A DNA stretch of 56,043 bases from an uncultured Eubacteriales bacterium (GCA_902373515.1 CABKML010000011.1:1-56043), one strand, 5' to 3'; shown: positions 1-9,656, numbered from the stretch's first letter. The notes: generated by a model not told the origin, from the sequence alone. Made by a program: numbers and translations.

Positions 1-4
1 ATAT

Positions 5-2299
5 TTATTTGAATAAAGTTATTTGTCGCTCCTGCAAATCGGCACTTTTCAAAGTTATACCGCTTGTTCCCAATTTATGGACGCGATGTCTTTCCCACTC
101 GGTTTTATCGGTCAAATCGTTCAACGGTATAAAATCGAGTATTTGCGCCTGTTTTCTCAATTTTAACACCTGATCGCCGCGGTTGGTCCGAGTGCTCTTG
201 CGATTAATCAGATCCAAATTAAATAATACAGCTTTGGCCTGATCGCTGATCAGCACGAAATCGCGTTGCTCACCTGCTGTATCCGAGGGCAAATAATAAA
301 CAGCAATAACCGGACTGTGCGTACTGACTGCCTTTATAAGTTTCTTTCTGTTTTGCTTCGTAGCGTAAGCTGCAAGTTCAACTCTACTTACTCTGCCGTC
401 GGCATAAGCAGCAGCAATTTCTCCCTTATAGTCCGACGTTATCAACATACCTACAATTTTTTCATCTGCGGCCAGACTCAACAAATTAGGCAAATAGGTT
501 CCCCAATCTGAAGGCTTGTCATCGTTCAAATCGGAAAGCTTTAATTTGTACAAATTGGCTTGGGAACTGAAAAGCAAAAGTTCCTGTTTATTACTACCGC
601 TTTGCATTTGCCATATTTGATCATTTTCCTTCAATTTCAACTCGGCCGTACTGCGCAAAGAAGTTAAAGCTAATTTTTTCAAATAACCGTCTCGCGTCAG
701 GAAAACGCGCAAATTGAAGTCTTCAATAAAGTCGGCATCGCTGACTTCAGTTATATCGGCCGCCGCTATAATTTTCGTTTTACGCTCCTGCCCGTATTTA
801 TCGGCTATCGTTTTCAATTCTTTAATTATCAGAGCATTCAGCTTGGCCGTTTGCGCCAAAGTTGCGGCAATATCGGCTAAATCATCAGTTATTTTGCGCT
901 TTTCTTCCAAGCGTTGCAAAATATGTTCTTTATTTAATTGTCTTAATTTGATGTTGCAAATATACTCCGCCTGTTCCGCATCCACAGCAAACGCTTCCAT
1001 TAAATTGGGAACAACAGCATCATCTTTTTCCGTATTTTTTATTATATTAATGGCTTTGTCGATATCGAGCAGAATTTCGGCTAAAGCTTGCAGCAGATGC
1101 AGTTTAACCTGCAATTTACGTTCTTGAAAAAGCAAACGCCTTTTCACGCAATTTCGCCGGAATTTCAACCATTGGGCAATAATAGCTTTGACACCTAAAA
1201 CTTGCGGACAGCCTTCAATGAGGACATTAAAATTGCACGGGAAACTGTTCTCCAACTCGGTTAAGGAAAACAATTTCTGCATCAATTGTTCCGGATCGGC
1301 CGTTTTGCGATAATCAATAGTGATACACAAACCGTTAATGTCCGTTTCGTCACGGACATCCGTAATTTCTTTGATTTTACCGCTTTTGACCAGTTCGGCC
1401 AATTTATCAATAATGCTTTCAATCGTCGAAGTATAGGGAATTTCCCGGATTTCAATGCAATTATCAGCCTTATTGATCGTATATTCGGCCCGTAATTTGA
1501 AGCTGCCGCGACCACTGTTATAAATTTCCCGCATTTTACTTTCATCGTAAATTAATGCTGCTCCGGAAGCGAAATCCGGCGCCGGCATATACTGCAACAG
1601 GTCACAACCGGGATCATTAATGTATGCTATGACAGCCCGGCAAACTTCCTGCAAATTGAAGGAACAGATATTGCTCGCCATGCCGACGGCAATACCCTGA
1701 TTGGCGTTAACCAGTATTCCCGGAAAAGCTGTCGGCAAAAGCGTAGGTTCCGACATCGTCCCGTCATAATTGGGCACAAAATCGACCATATCTTCATCTA
1801 TGCCGCGAAAAATTTCATTGGCTATAGCATCAAGTTTGACTTCCGTATAACGTGGCGCCGCCGATTGCATATCCTTGGAATATTGCTTACCCATGTTACC
1901 TTTGGAATCAATATAAGGATGCAACAGGGTTTCGTTACCCCGAGTCAAACGAACTAAAGTATCGTATATCGCCTGGTCACCGTGGGGATTAAGTTTCATG
2001 GTTGCGCCGACCACATTGGCCGATTTGCTGCGTGCGCCGTTAAGGAGTCCGGCCTTATACATCGTATACAAAAGTTTACGATGGGCCGGTTTGAAACCGT
2101 CTATTTCCGGAATTGCACGGGAAATAATGACGCTCATAGCGTAGGGCATATAATTATTTTGCAAAGTTTGGCCGATAGGTTCCAAGCTCACGCTGCCGGC
2201 AGCTTCTGCTAAATACTGCAATTCGGACGGATAGCTGACTTGGTCTTTAACGCCGCTTTTTCCGACCGCCTTATCTTGTGATTTTTTCTTATTTTTCAT
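5..2299 (-). CDS. parC: Type IIA topoisomerase subunit A (ParC/GyrA-like)
   Basis: DNA-cleaving subunit of an ATP-dependent type IIA topoisomerase, working with the ParE-like subunit encoded 35 bp upstream. The N-terminal winged-helix and tower core is clear: the segment around residues 103-116 (NPHGDQAIYDT) is the quinolone-resistance region and AAPRY gives the catalytic Tyr at about 151. The C-terminal third (from about residue 520) looks like a divergent beta-propeller DNA-wrapping domain. At 764 residues it is slightly short for GyrA, and I see no obvious GyrA-box, so I favour topoisomerase IV. The position of GyrA Ser83 is Gln109 here. The gene is complete, with its stop at the window edge. 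The exact gyrase versus topo IV role is inferred. Confidence 0.85.
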   Translation of the reverse strand: MKNKKKSQDKAVGKSGVKDQVSYPSELQYLAEAAGSVSLEPIGQTLQNNYMPYAMSVIISRAIPEIDGFKPAHRKLLYTMYKAGLLNGARSKSANVVGATMKLNPHGDQAIYDTLVRLTRGNETLLHPYIDSKGNMGKQYSKDMQSAAPRYTEVKLDAIANEIFRGIDEDMVDFVPNYDGTMSEPTLLPTAFPGILVNANQGIAVGMASNICSFNLQEVCRAVIAYINDPGCDLLQYMPAPDFASGAALIYDESKMREIYNSGRGSFKLRAEYTINKADNCIEIREIPYTSTIESIIDKLAELVKSGKIKEITDVRDETDINGLCITIDYRKTADPEQLMQKLFSLTELENSFPCNFNVLIEGCPQVLGVKAIIAQWLKFRRNCVKRRLLFQERKLQVKLHLLQALAEILLDIDKAINIIKNTEKDDAVVPNLMEAFAVDAEQAEYICNIKLRQLNKEHILQRLEEKRKITDDLADIAATLAQTAKLNALIIKELKTIADKYGQERKTKIIAAADITEVSDADFIEDFNLRVFLTRDGYLKKLALTSLRSTAELKLKENDQIWQMQSGSNKQELLLFSSQANLYKLKLSDLNDDKPSDWGTYLPNLLSLAADEKIVGMLITSDYKGEIAAAYADGRVSRVELAAYATKQNRKKLIKAVSTHSPVIAVYYLPSDTAGEQRDFVLISDQAKAVLFNLDLINRKSTRTNRGDQVLKLRKQAQILDFIPLNDLTDKTEWERHRVHKLGTSGITLKSADLQERQITLFK

Positions 2300-2334
2300 A
2301 TCCGTATTCTCTCTTAATTAAGCCACAATTTCGT

Positions 2335-4320
2335 TTAATCCAAATCCAAAAGTTCCAAATAATTATGTCCGTTGGCGGCAATGAATTCTTTCCGGCCGTT
2401 AAGATTATCACCCAGCAGCAAATCGAATATCTCCTGCATTTCAGCTTCCGCTTCGTCGGTAACTTGAATAAGACGTCTTGTTTGCGGATTCATAGTTGTA
2501 CGCCACATCATATCCGGTTCGTTTTCACCCAAGCCCTTGGAACGCTGTAACTTACAATTCGCCTGTCCCAAACTTTTCAGCAAAGCAGCTTTTTCTTTCT
2601 CGTCATAAGCAAAGTAAGTAATACTGTCACCTTTACCTTTCGGCATATAAGTTATTTCGTAAAGCGGCGACTCGGCTATATAGACTTTGCCCATTTTCAG
2701 CAAAGTGGGGACTAAACGGTAAAGCATCGCCAGAACTAAAGTGCGAATTTGGAAGCCGTCAACATCAGCATCGGTACAAATGATTATTTTATTCCAACGC
2801 AATAAATCCGGGTCGAATTCACCTACGCCCTTTATTTGCTTATGCTTAAGTTCGACACCGCAACCTAACACCCGCACCAAATCCATGATTATATCGCTCT
2901 GAAAAATTTTGCTTAAAGGGGCTTTCAAACAGTTCAGAATCTTACCTCTAAGCGGAATTACGGCCTGAAACTCGGCATCTCGCCCCAGTTTGACGGAACC
3001 CAAAGCCGAATCGCCTTCTACGATATACAACTCCTTGCAATTCGCGTCTTTGCTGCGACAATCAATAAATTTTTTTATTCTATTGGTAATGTCAACTTTT
3101 CCCTGTAATTTACTTTTAACCGTTATCCGTTGTTTTTCGGCACTTTCACGGGCACGCTTGTTAATCAGCACCTGCTCCAGAACTTTATCGGCCACAGCTT
3201 TCTGCTCAATAAACCACAATTCCAAATGTGATTTCAAAAGTTCCGTCATAAAATCCTGAATAAAACGATTGTTGATCGCTTTTTTTGTTTGATTTTCATA
3301 AGAAGTACTGGTAGAAAAAGAATTGGTAACCAATAATAATGAATCGGCAATATCCTGAAAAACAATTTTTCCTTCGTTGTTTTTGTATTTATCCCGTTCT
3401 TTGCACACTTTATCAAAAGCGTAAGTAAAAGCCTGCCGACACGCTTTCTCCGGTGAACCGCCGTATTCCAACCAACTGGAATTATGATAAAATTCCTGGC
3501 GCGGATTATGATTATTAAAAGCGAAAGCCACTTCAATTTTAACATCATATTCCTGTCGATCAGCTTTATCTCTGCCGCGGCCCTGTTCTGCAAAAGTAAA
3601 AACGTCGCTGATACCGTTATCGGCATTGAGTTCCTGCAAATATCCTTCTATGCCGCGTTCATAGCAGTAGTGTTCTTCTTCCCCCGTATTCTCATCAATA
3701 AAGGTAAAAGTTACACCGGCATTAACTACTGCCTGCTGTTTCAGGACCAGACGAAAATAATCTGCCGGAATTTTCACATCCGTAAAGACTTCAGTGTCGG
3801 GCAAAAATCGCTGAAAAGTTCCCGTTTTTTTGCTTTTACAGGGACTTTTGTGCAAACCGCCGATGTTTTCACCCTTTTCAAAATGCAATTCGTAAAGAAA
3901 GCCGTCCCGCTTAACCTGAACGTCGAAATAAGCGGACGCATACTGTGTTGCGCAGGCTCCCAAGCCGTTAAGCCCCAAACTGTAGCTATAATCTTGACCT
4001 GCAGCATTGTTATACTTGCCGCCGGCATACAATTCCATGTAGACCAGCTCGTAATTATATCTTTGCTCCCGTTCGTTATAATCCAACGGTATACCGCGGC
4101 CGAAATCTTCCACGGAATAAGAACCGTCTTTGTAACATTTAACAATTATTTCCCGACCGAAGCCTTCTCTGGCCTCATCTATAGAATTGGATAATATTTC
4201 AAAAAAAGCATGTTCGCAGCCATTCAGATCATCCGAACCGAATATAACGGCCGGACGCAAGCGGACACGCATGGCGCCTTTTAACGCCGATATAGATGCA
4301 TTATCATATTGTTTTTTCAC
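2335..4320 (-). CDS. parE: Type IIA topoisomerase subunit B (ParE/GyrB-like)
   Basis: ATPase/TOPRIM subunit of the topoisomerase. The GHKL ATPase fold is shown by NSIDEA, EDFGRGIP and a glycine-rich SLGLNGLGA segment in the first 130 residues. The TOPRIM domain is shown by YIVEGDSALGS and the metal-binding DADVDG. The conserved EGDSAGGS is EGDSALGS here, but the acidic residues are kept. Length 661 is usual for ParE. Translation appears to start at GTG 4320, preceded by GAGGCGG. It forms an operon with parC (35-bp gap). Confidence 0.87.
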   Translation of the reverse strand: MKKQYDNASISALKGAMRVRLRPAVIFGSDDLNGCEHAFFEILSNSIDEAREGFGREIIVKCYKDGSYSVEDFGRGIPLDYNEREQRYNYELVYMELYAGGKYNNAAGQDYSYSLGLNGLGACATQYASAYFDVQVKRDGFLYELHFEKGENIGGLHKSPCKSKKTGTFQRFLPDTEVFTDVKIPADYFRLVLKQQAVVNAGVTFTFIDENTGEEEHYCYERGIEGYLQELNADNGISDVFTFAEQGRGRDKADRQEYDVKIEVAFAFNNHNPRQEFYHNSSWLEYGGSPEKACRQAFTYAFDKVCKERDKYKNNEGKIVFQDIADSLLLVTNSFSTSTSYENQTKKAINNRFIQDFMTELLKSHLELWFIEQKAVADKVLEQVLINKRARESAEKQRITVKSKLQGKVDITNRIKKFIDCRSKDANCKELYIVEGDSALGSVKLGRDAEFQAVIPLRGKILNCLKAPLSKIFQSDIIMDLVRVLGCGVELKHKQIKGVGEFDPDLLRWNKIIICTDADVDGFQIRTLVLAMLYRLVPTLLKMGKVYIAESPLYEITYMPKGKGDSITYFAYDEKEKAALLKSLGQANCKLQRSKGLGENEPDMMWRTTMNPQTRRLIQVTDEAEAEMQEIFDLLLGDNLNGRKEFIAANGHNYLELLDLD

Positions 4321-4376
4321 TATTGCCGCCTCATTATGTCAATTGGAATCGCCTAACTGCGTCCTGATGTAAAGCT

Positions 4377-4405
4377 GAAAAAAGCCGGTGCACAGCATCC
4401 GGCTT
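4377..4405 (-). terminator. Rho-independent terminator after tRNA-Arg
   Basis: On the minus strand a 7-bp stem AAGCCGG/CCGGCTT with a 10-nt loop runs into a T tract. It ends the tRNA-Gly/tRNA-Arg transcript and separates it from parE. Confidence 0.8.
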
Positions 4406-4414
4406 AATAAAATA

Positions 4415-4488
4415 TGAGCCCAAAGGGATTCGAACCCCTGACCCACAGCTTAGAAGGCTGTTGCTCTATCCACCTGAGCTATGAGCCC
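4415..4488 (-). tRNA. tRNA-Arg (anticodon TCT)
   Basis: A full cloverleaf can be drawn: acceptor GGGCTCA pairs with TGGGCTC, the D arm is GCTC/GAGC, the anticodon loop CTTCTAA gives TCT (reads AGA), and the T arm has TTCGAAT. The discriminator is A and CCA is not encoded. It is co-transcribed with the tRNA-Gly gene 9 bp upstream. Confidence 0.95.
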
Positions 4489-4497
4489 ATATACTGA

Positions 4498-4568
4498 AGC
4501 AGGTGAAGGGAATCGAACCCTCATAGTCAGCTTGGAAGGCTGAAGTTTTACCACTAAACTACACCTGC
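4498..4568 (-). tRNA. tRNA-Gly (anticodon TCC)
   Basis: Acceptor GCAGGTG pairs with CACCTGC, the anticodon loop CTTCCAA gives TCC (reads GGA), and the T loop is TTCGATT. At 71 nt it has the usual short tRNA-Gly D loop. First gene of a two-tRNA transcript. Confidence 0.95.
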
Positions 4569-4583
4569 ATAAAAGCAATAATC

Positions 4584-4612
4584 ATTATACATAGATATAC
4601 CGTTCAGTGCAA
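4584..4612 (-). promoter_or_regulatory. Promoter of the tRNA-Gly/tRNA-Arg unit
   Basis: Minus strand TTGCAC, a 17-bp spacer, then TATAAT, close to the sigma-A consensus. It lies 15 bp before the mature tRNA-Gly 5' end. Confidence 0.8.
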
Positions 4613-4686
4613 GATAAATATTAATACAGCAAGTAACAGATATGATCCCCGCTTTCAAGCACGCTAACGATCCCGGTAATATAGAA

Positions 4687-6237
4687 TCACTCGCTTTTTT
4701 TCACCACCAGCGCCTCGGCTAATAATGACACCTGCAAAATATTCATCGCCGTTAAATTACTTACCGCCTCAATAACGGCCGCCTGCGCCTCCTGCAAGGC
4801 CTTCTGCGCATTATAGCCGTAATACAGCGATAACTTAATTTTGAAAACAAGGCCGCTTGTTTCCTGCTGCACTTCACAGTCCCGCAAGCGATGTACCGCT
4901 TTAACTTTCTGTAAACTGTAAAGAACAATATTTTTTAACGCCTGATCGGTAATACTATAGTGTCCCAAAACGGAAAAACTCGGTCGAACAATACTTTGCT
5001 CCACCTGCAGCGGCATTTTGCCGCCACTGATTAAAACCGATGCGGCTGTTAAAGGTACATTACCGTTCTCTTTATCTTTATTTTCACTTTCCTTGTTAAT
5101 AAAGCGTTGCCGTAACAGATTCAAAGGTTCAAAAATTGAGCCGGAAAATTCATGCTTCAATTCCATCGAAGGAACGGGAATTGCATGTTGACCGGTATGA
5201 ATCCGATTGTAACGGGCCTGATTAATCTCACTTGCAGTAGCCACATCCGTTATATTGATCCACTCGGACGGAAATTGCAGCCACAAAGCTTTACAGATTT
5301 TTTTAATCATCGCTTCACTTGTACCTAGAATTAATAAGCGCCCCGGTTGTTGGCTGATCAAAGCGCGCCGCATGGTTTGGGCCCGAATCGGATCGAAAAA
5401 AATCGCCTGCCGCACCGACTCGATTTTAGTTCCGGCCCGTTTGGCCGAACTGCCGGCGACAATATGATTTTCTTTAATCAACAAAGCATCGTCAATTATA
5501 TAACTGCATTTGGATAAAAATGCTACCTGATTGGCTCTGGTAGATTTCCCCGTCCCGGACGGACCGACGAACGCTACAACATAAATTTTGCTTAAAATCG
5601 CTCGGCTTTGCGTCTCATCCAATTTACTCAAATCATAAGAACTGTCTTTACTGACTGCCTTGCTGCCGAGTTTATCGGTTTTACCGTTCAAGAATTCAAA
5701 ATTCAGTTTTTTCTTCATTTCCTCCAAAACAAGAGGCATTTTGGCTTCCCGGGCCGGATCTTGTTCCCGGGCAGCTAAGGCAAGTTCCGGTTCACTGTTC
5801 GGGAAGCGCTTAAGATCATCAAAATCGGGAATGTTTTGACCTTTGTTCTGTAAAAAGAGCGGTAAATTCGACTTGACAGCAGAATCAGTCTCCTGCTCCG
5901 GCGCTGAAATTACAGACTTCGTCTCCTGCAGCTTATACAACTCGCTCTCATCTTCAATTTCAGGCAAAGAAACCTGATCTTTGGGTGCATGTTGACGCCG
6001 GTGCGGCAAAAGTTTACCTTTGAGTTGCAAATTGGCGGTATTGCGTGTGACTTGCCGCAGAATTCTACCCGTATCATGCCAAACGGCACGAGCAATTTTG
6101 CGCAAGCTCCTAGTTTCACCGGAAAAATCCGGTAATTCTGGCAATTTACGACGCCAATAAGCAAACAAGCCGAGACGACCCTGTACCGCCTCAGCCTGTT
6201 TCTCTTTTTCAGTTATTTTAGGTAAATCTTTCTTCAC
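4687..6237 (-). CDS. P-loop NTPase with C-terminal Asp23-like domain
   Basis: Not a named family that I recognise with certainty. Residues 1-210 are charged, low-complexity and probably partly disordered. A P-loop NTPase domain follows: GPSGTGKST (225-233) is a Walker A motif, and SYIIDDALLI (245-254) with the following segment resembles the HPr-kinase/PEP-carboxykinase style of nucleotide-binding protein. The last 100 residues (about 415-512: HYSITDQALKNIVLYSL and later YYGYNAQKALQEAQ) look like an Asp23/Gls24 (DUF322) domain, found in cell-envelope stress proteins. No signal peptide or membrane segment is seen. It sits 21 bp after yebC and is probably the last gene of that operon. The fold assignments are inference from motifs; the biological role is unknown. 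Confidence 0.6.
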   Translation of the reverse strand: MKKDLPKITEKEKQAEAVQGRLGLFAYWRRKLPELPDFSGETRSLRKIARAVWHDTGRILRQVTRNTANLQLKGKLLPHRRQHAPKDQVSLPEIEDESELYKLQETKSVISAPEQETDSAVKSNLPLFLQNKGQNIPDFDDLKRFPNSEPELALAAREQDPAREAKMPLVLEEMKKKLNFEFLNGKTDKLGSKAVSKDSSYDLSKLDETQSRAILSKIYVVAFVGPSGTGKSTRANQVAFLSKCSYIIDDALLIKENHIVAGSSAKRAGTKIESVRQAIFFDPIRAQTMRRALISQQPGRLLILGTSEAMIKKICKALWLQFPSEWINITDVATASEINQARYNRIHTGQHAIPVPSMELKHEFSGSIFEPLNLLRQRFINKESENKDKENGNVPLTAASVLISGGKMPLQVEQSIVRPSFSVLGHYSITDQALKNIVLYSLQKVKAVHRLRDCEVQQETSGLVFKIKLSLYYGYNAQKALQEAQAAVIEAVSNLTAMNILQVSLLAEALVVKKSE

Positions 6238-6258
6238 CTGTAACCTTCTCCGTCCGCC

Positions 6259-7005
6259 TTATTCTTCTTCATCCCAGTTATGATATACAGCCTGTACATC
6301 ATCATTTTCTTCCAAGGCATCAATTAAATTCTCCAATTTTTTCACCTGTTCCGGGTCTTTAACGCTGATATAGTTATCAGGTACCCGTTCCAGTTGACTT
6401 TCCAGAATTTTATGTCCGGCTGCTTCTAAGGCAGTTTTGACCGCATAGTAATTATCAGCTGCTGTCGTCACGCAATAACCGACCAACTCATCATCTTCAT
6501 CTTTTTGCGCCTGCAGATCTTCCCCGCCGCACTCCAAAATTTCCAACATTAAAGCGTCTTCGTCCGTGTCATCAGCTGCCAACAAAATAGATCCCTGACG
6601 CTTGAACATGAAAGAAACGCAACCGTTGGTACCTAAATTACCGCCGTGCTTATCAAAGCTGTGTCTGACTTCTCCGGCTGTACGGTTACGATTATCGGTT
6701 AAGCACTCCACTAAAACTGCTACACCGGCAGGGCCGTAACCCTCGTATGTAACCGATTCATAATTTTCATTAGCGCCGGCACCGGCAGCTTTTTGAATTG
6801 AACGTTGAATGGTATCGTTAGGCATATTATTACTTTTCGCCTTGGCAATAACATCTTTCAATTGCGAATTAACATCCGGGTCAGGACCGCCCATTTTAAC
6901 TGCAACTTGAATTTCACGCCCGATTTTGGTAAATACAGCACCGCGCTTAGCATCAGCTGCACCTTTTTTGCGCTTAATATTATTCCATTTTGAATGTCCT
7001 GACAT
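6259..7005 (-). CDS. yebC: YebC/PmpR family protein
   Basis: Cytoplasmic YebC-family protein; members act as transcriptional regulators and, in recent work, as helpers of translation through proline stretches. The family signature is at the start (MSGHSKWNNIKRKKG, then DAKRG) with the usual YEGYGPAGVA in the middle. Length 248 is typical. The start ATG has AGGAGGAAC just upstream. It lies between recO and the P-loop/Asp23-like gene in one run of minus-strand genes. Confidence 0.93.
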   Translation of the reverse strand: MSGHSKWNNIKRKKGAADAKRGAVFTKIGREIQVAVKMGGPDPDVNSQLKDVIAKAKSNNMPNDTIQRSIQKAAGAGANENYESVTYEGYGPAGVAVLVECLTDNRNRTAGEVRHSFDKHGGNLGTNGCVSFMFKRQGSILLAADDTDEDALMLEILECGGEDLQAQKDEDDELVGYCVTTAADNYYAVKTALEAAGHKILESQLERVPDNYISVKDPEQVKKLENLIDALEENDDVQAVYHNWDEEE

Positions 7006-7075
7006 ATTGTTCCTCCTAATATATGTTTATCCGAGCAAAATTGCCGACTCGAACTGAAAATTTTTCATAACATTC

Positions 7076-7957
7076 CTATTTTAACACAAATTTGTCAGCC
7101 GCACCTTGGTCCCTACCCCTTCTTTTAAGAGCTATTTGTGCTGCCAGATCCAAAAAGGCGGCGCTGTCTTTTTGTAACTCATCCAAAGATTTCTGCCCGG
7201 AATATTCTTTTTCTAAATTATAAGCCAGCCAACGTTCGGCAAAATGCCAAAGATATGCACTCAACTCCGGACTTATAACTATATTGTATAAACGTTGTAC
7301 CGGGCAGCTGCAAATGTACCTTAAAAGATTTGTGCAATTACCGGAAAGCTCCTGCACGGAAGTAAGCGAAGAATCCGCCTCCGTCTGCCTATAAGTCTGC
7401 AAACTGCCGGCAGCAAAAGAAAAGCAGGTTCGTTCGGCCGTCGTAGCAGACGGTAAATCCAAATTCGGGCGGTAACCGCTCTCAGCCAAGGACCGTAAAA
7501 TATAAGTTGCCGCAATTCCTCTGACAACACTGAGATCAACTGAATTTTCAGCCAGTTTATCAACAGCGCTCAAAGCATACAATGTATAAGGCCAAAGTTT
7601 CCGGGCCTGCTCCCTGTCTGTAGCCAAATCGGTCAACAAATCGAGAATCAGGCTTGTTGCCGCTAATGTCGGCAAGCTACGAGTTAAAAGAGAAAAGCGG
7701 TAAATTACACTGAAGTCGCTTAAGTAATATTTTCCGCGGTGAGAAAACAGATCCAAATCGACATAGCTGTAATCGGGTAAAAAATAAGGCTTGAGCGAAG
7801 TAAAAGCATTATCGCTGCCGGCAGCTTTACCTTTTTGTTCAAAGCAGCTGATAACTCCGATTTGCGGGCTGAAAATTTTAATAAAGCGTCCGCCGGGCAA
7901 TTTGGCGCTGACCCGTAAAAGCAGCGCCTGACATTTATAATGACCGTTATTATCCAT
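7076..7957 (-). CDS. recO: DNA repair protein RecO
   Basis: RecF-pathway mediator that loads RecA onto SSB-coated DNA. Identification rests on an N-terminal OB-fold-like segment (QALLLRVSAKLPGG..KIFSPQIGVIS), a helical C-terminal part, a length of 293 and position immediately after Era (4 bp), the conserved order in Bacillota. The four-cysteine zinc site of many RecO proteins is not evident, so this is a divergent member. Confidence 0.75.
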   Translation of the reverse strand: MDNNGHYKCQALLLRVSAKLPGGRFIKIFSPQIGVISCFEQKGKAAGSDNAFTSLKPYFLPDYSYVDLDLFSHRGKYYLSDFSVIYRFSLLTRSLPTLAATSLILDLLTDLATDREQARKLWPYTLYALSAVDKLAENSVDLSVVRGIAATYILRSLAESGYRPNLDLPSATTAERTCFSFAAGSLQTYRQTEADSSLTSVQELSGNCTNLLRYICSCPVQRLYNIVISPELSAYLWHFAERWLAYNLEKEYSGQKSLDELQKDSAAFLDLAAQIALKRRGRDQGAADKFVLK

Positions 7958-7961
7958 AAAA

Positions 7962-9656
7962 TTATTGTAAAGGTCGATTCTGCGCTTTTTTCAGGTTATA
8001 GCCGTAATCATTGAGATAAATCGACTTATCGCGCCAATTTTCCCGCACCTTGACCCGTACCTCCAAATAGACTTTACACTCCAGTGCCTCCTCGATCTTA
8101 ATTCTGGCAGATGAAGCCATCCGTTTGATCGCCTGTCCGTCTTTGCCGATTAACATTTTTTTGTGACTTGCGCGCTCCGTAATAATCGCCGCCTGTAATT
8201 TTACCAAGCAGCGTTCCCCGGTCTCATCCGTTTCTTCGGCAAATTTTTCAATTTCCACAGCAACTCCATACGGTAACTCTTTGTGATAATACTTCAAAAC
8301 TTGTTCTCTGATTAACTCCGCACATAAATTACGTTCGGTTTGATCGGTAAAATAGTCTAAAGGATAATATCTCGGACCTTGCGGCAAAATGCGAATAATT
8401 TCCGTCAAAAGTTCCGCAATTCCGTCACTTTTTAAGGCTGCAATCGGCACGACGGCCTGAAACGGATACAACTTACTGTAAGCATCAATCAGCGGTAAAA
8501 GCTTTTGTTTAACTACCGTATCGGCTTTATTGATTACAAGAATTGCCGGTTTGTGCAATTCGCTCAAACGCTCCAGCAATTTATGCTCAACTTTGCCCGG
8601 ATAAGCATAAGCCGCATCCACAAGAAGTAAAACTGCATCTGCATCTTTAATGGCTGCCAAGCCCGATTGATTCATATAATCTCCCAGTTTATCAGCAGCT
8701 GTGTGTACACCGGGGGTATCGGTAAATATAATCTGACTGTCTTTGGTATTATAAATCGTTCTGATATTATCTCTGGTGGTCTGCGCTTTCGCTGAAGTAA
8801 TAGCCAAATACGCTCCCGATATTTCATTCAGTAACGTTGATTTGCCGACATTCGGACGCCCGACAATAGCCACAAAACCGGACTTGAAATCTGCCGGCAA
8901 ATCTTCTGTCTGCGCTTGCGGCACTGCTGTCAGCGGCAAGCAAGGAGATTCATTATATTCTTTGGCCAAGGCTATCAATTCCGCCGGTTTGAGTTCCGGA
9001 TTTTCCCGTAAAATCAGCAAATTACCTAAAATCTGATCCTGCAGCGCAAATTGCAGACTTTCTTCTCTTTGGCCTTCTTCGTGATCATAGCCCAAAACAT
9101 GCAGGAAACCGTGACAACAAAGAAAATTGAACTCCCGCCAATAACTGTGGCCGTAGTTTTCCGCCTGTTCCCGCACTTTATCACCGCATAAATAAATATC
9201 GCCTAAATTAAAGACTTCTTTCGGGGCCATACGATCTTCATCTTCCGCCGACATTTCGGCAACATCTGCTTCTTCCGGCATTTCCGGTTCCAAATCATAA
9301 GGCATCAGAGGCTGCAACAGCTTTCCTTCTTTTAATTCATAATGCGGGAAAGACAGAACATCAGTCACATAATCTTTCTGCCGATATTCTTTATTCAGTT
9401 TTCTAATAGCTGCAGCTGAACCGAGATTGACATTCATTTCGACATAATCGGCCTTGTTCTCCAAACTCTTCAATAAGCTCGCCGCCCCCGTCTGCAAAGT
9501 CGTTTGCAAAAGTTTCGTCAATGCCGCCTGCCAGGCATCCAATAAGATATCTAAATTATAATTACACGCTGCCATATAAGAATCGGGCACGGCAAATTGT
9601 GCCTGAAATTCAGCCGCACTTTCAAAATCATGATACAACTTAATTCTTGCTAACAT
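7962..9656 (-). CDS. YbeY-Era fusion: rRNA-maturation RNase plus ribosome-assembly GTPase
   Basis: One open frame of 564 residues joins two proteins normally encoded separately. Residues 1-220 are YbeY: the metal-binding HGFLHVLGYDH is at 182-192, preceded by DVLSFP and NLGDIYL. An acidic insert lies at about 121-147. Residues 258-560 are Era: GRPNVGKS (266-273), DTPG (313-316), NKAD (376-379), then a KH RNA-binding domain containing LIGKDGQAIKRM. YbeY cuts and checks 16S rRNA and Era binds the 16S 3' end, so the partners act on the same substrate. I see no stop, SD or in-frame start marking a separate era gene. It overlaps pgpH by 17 bp and precedes recO. The usual intervening dgkA and cdd are absent. 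Confidence 0.9.
   Translation of the reverse strand: MLARIKLYHDFESAAEFQAQFAVPDSYMAACNYNLDILLDAWQAALTKLLQTTLQTGAASLLKSLENKADYVEMNVNLGSAAAIRKLNKEYRQKDYVTDVLSFPHYELKEGKLLQPLMPYDLEPEMPEEADVAEMSAEDEDRMAPKEVFNLGDIYLCGDKVREQAENYGHSYWREFNFLCCHGFLHVLGYDHEEGQREESLQFALQDQILGNLLILRENPELKPAELIALAKEYNESPCLPLTAVPQAQTEDLPADFKSGFVAIVGRPNVGKSTLLNEISGAYLAITSAKAQTTRDNIRTIYNTKDSQIIFTDTPGVHTAADKLGDYMNQSGLAAIKDADAVLLLVDAAYAYPGKVEHKLLERLSELHKPAILVINKADTVVKQKLLPLIDAYSKLYPFQAVVPIAALKSDGIAELLTEIIRILPQGPRYYPLDYFTDQTERNLCAELIREQVLKYYHKELPYGVAVEIEKFAEETDETGERCLVKLQAAIITERASHKKMLIGKDGQAIKRMASSARIKIEEALECKVYLEVRVKVRENWRDKSIYLNDYGYNLKKAQNRPLQ

Noticed and set aside
4620..4686. Possible gene or riboswitch between the P-loop gene and the tRNA pair.
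   Set aside because: Too short and without frame, SD or paired structure.
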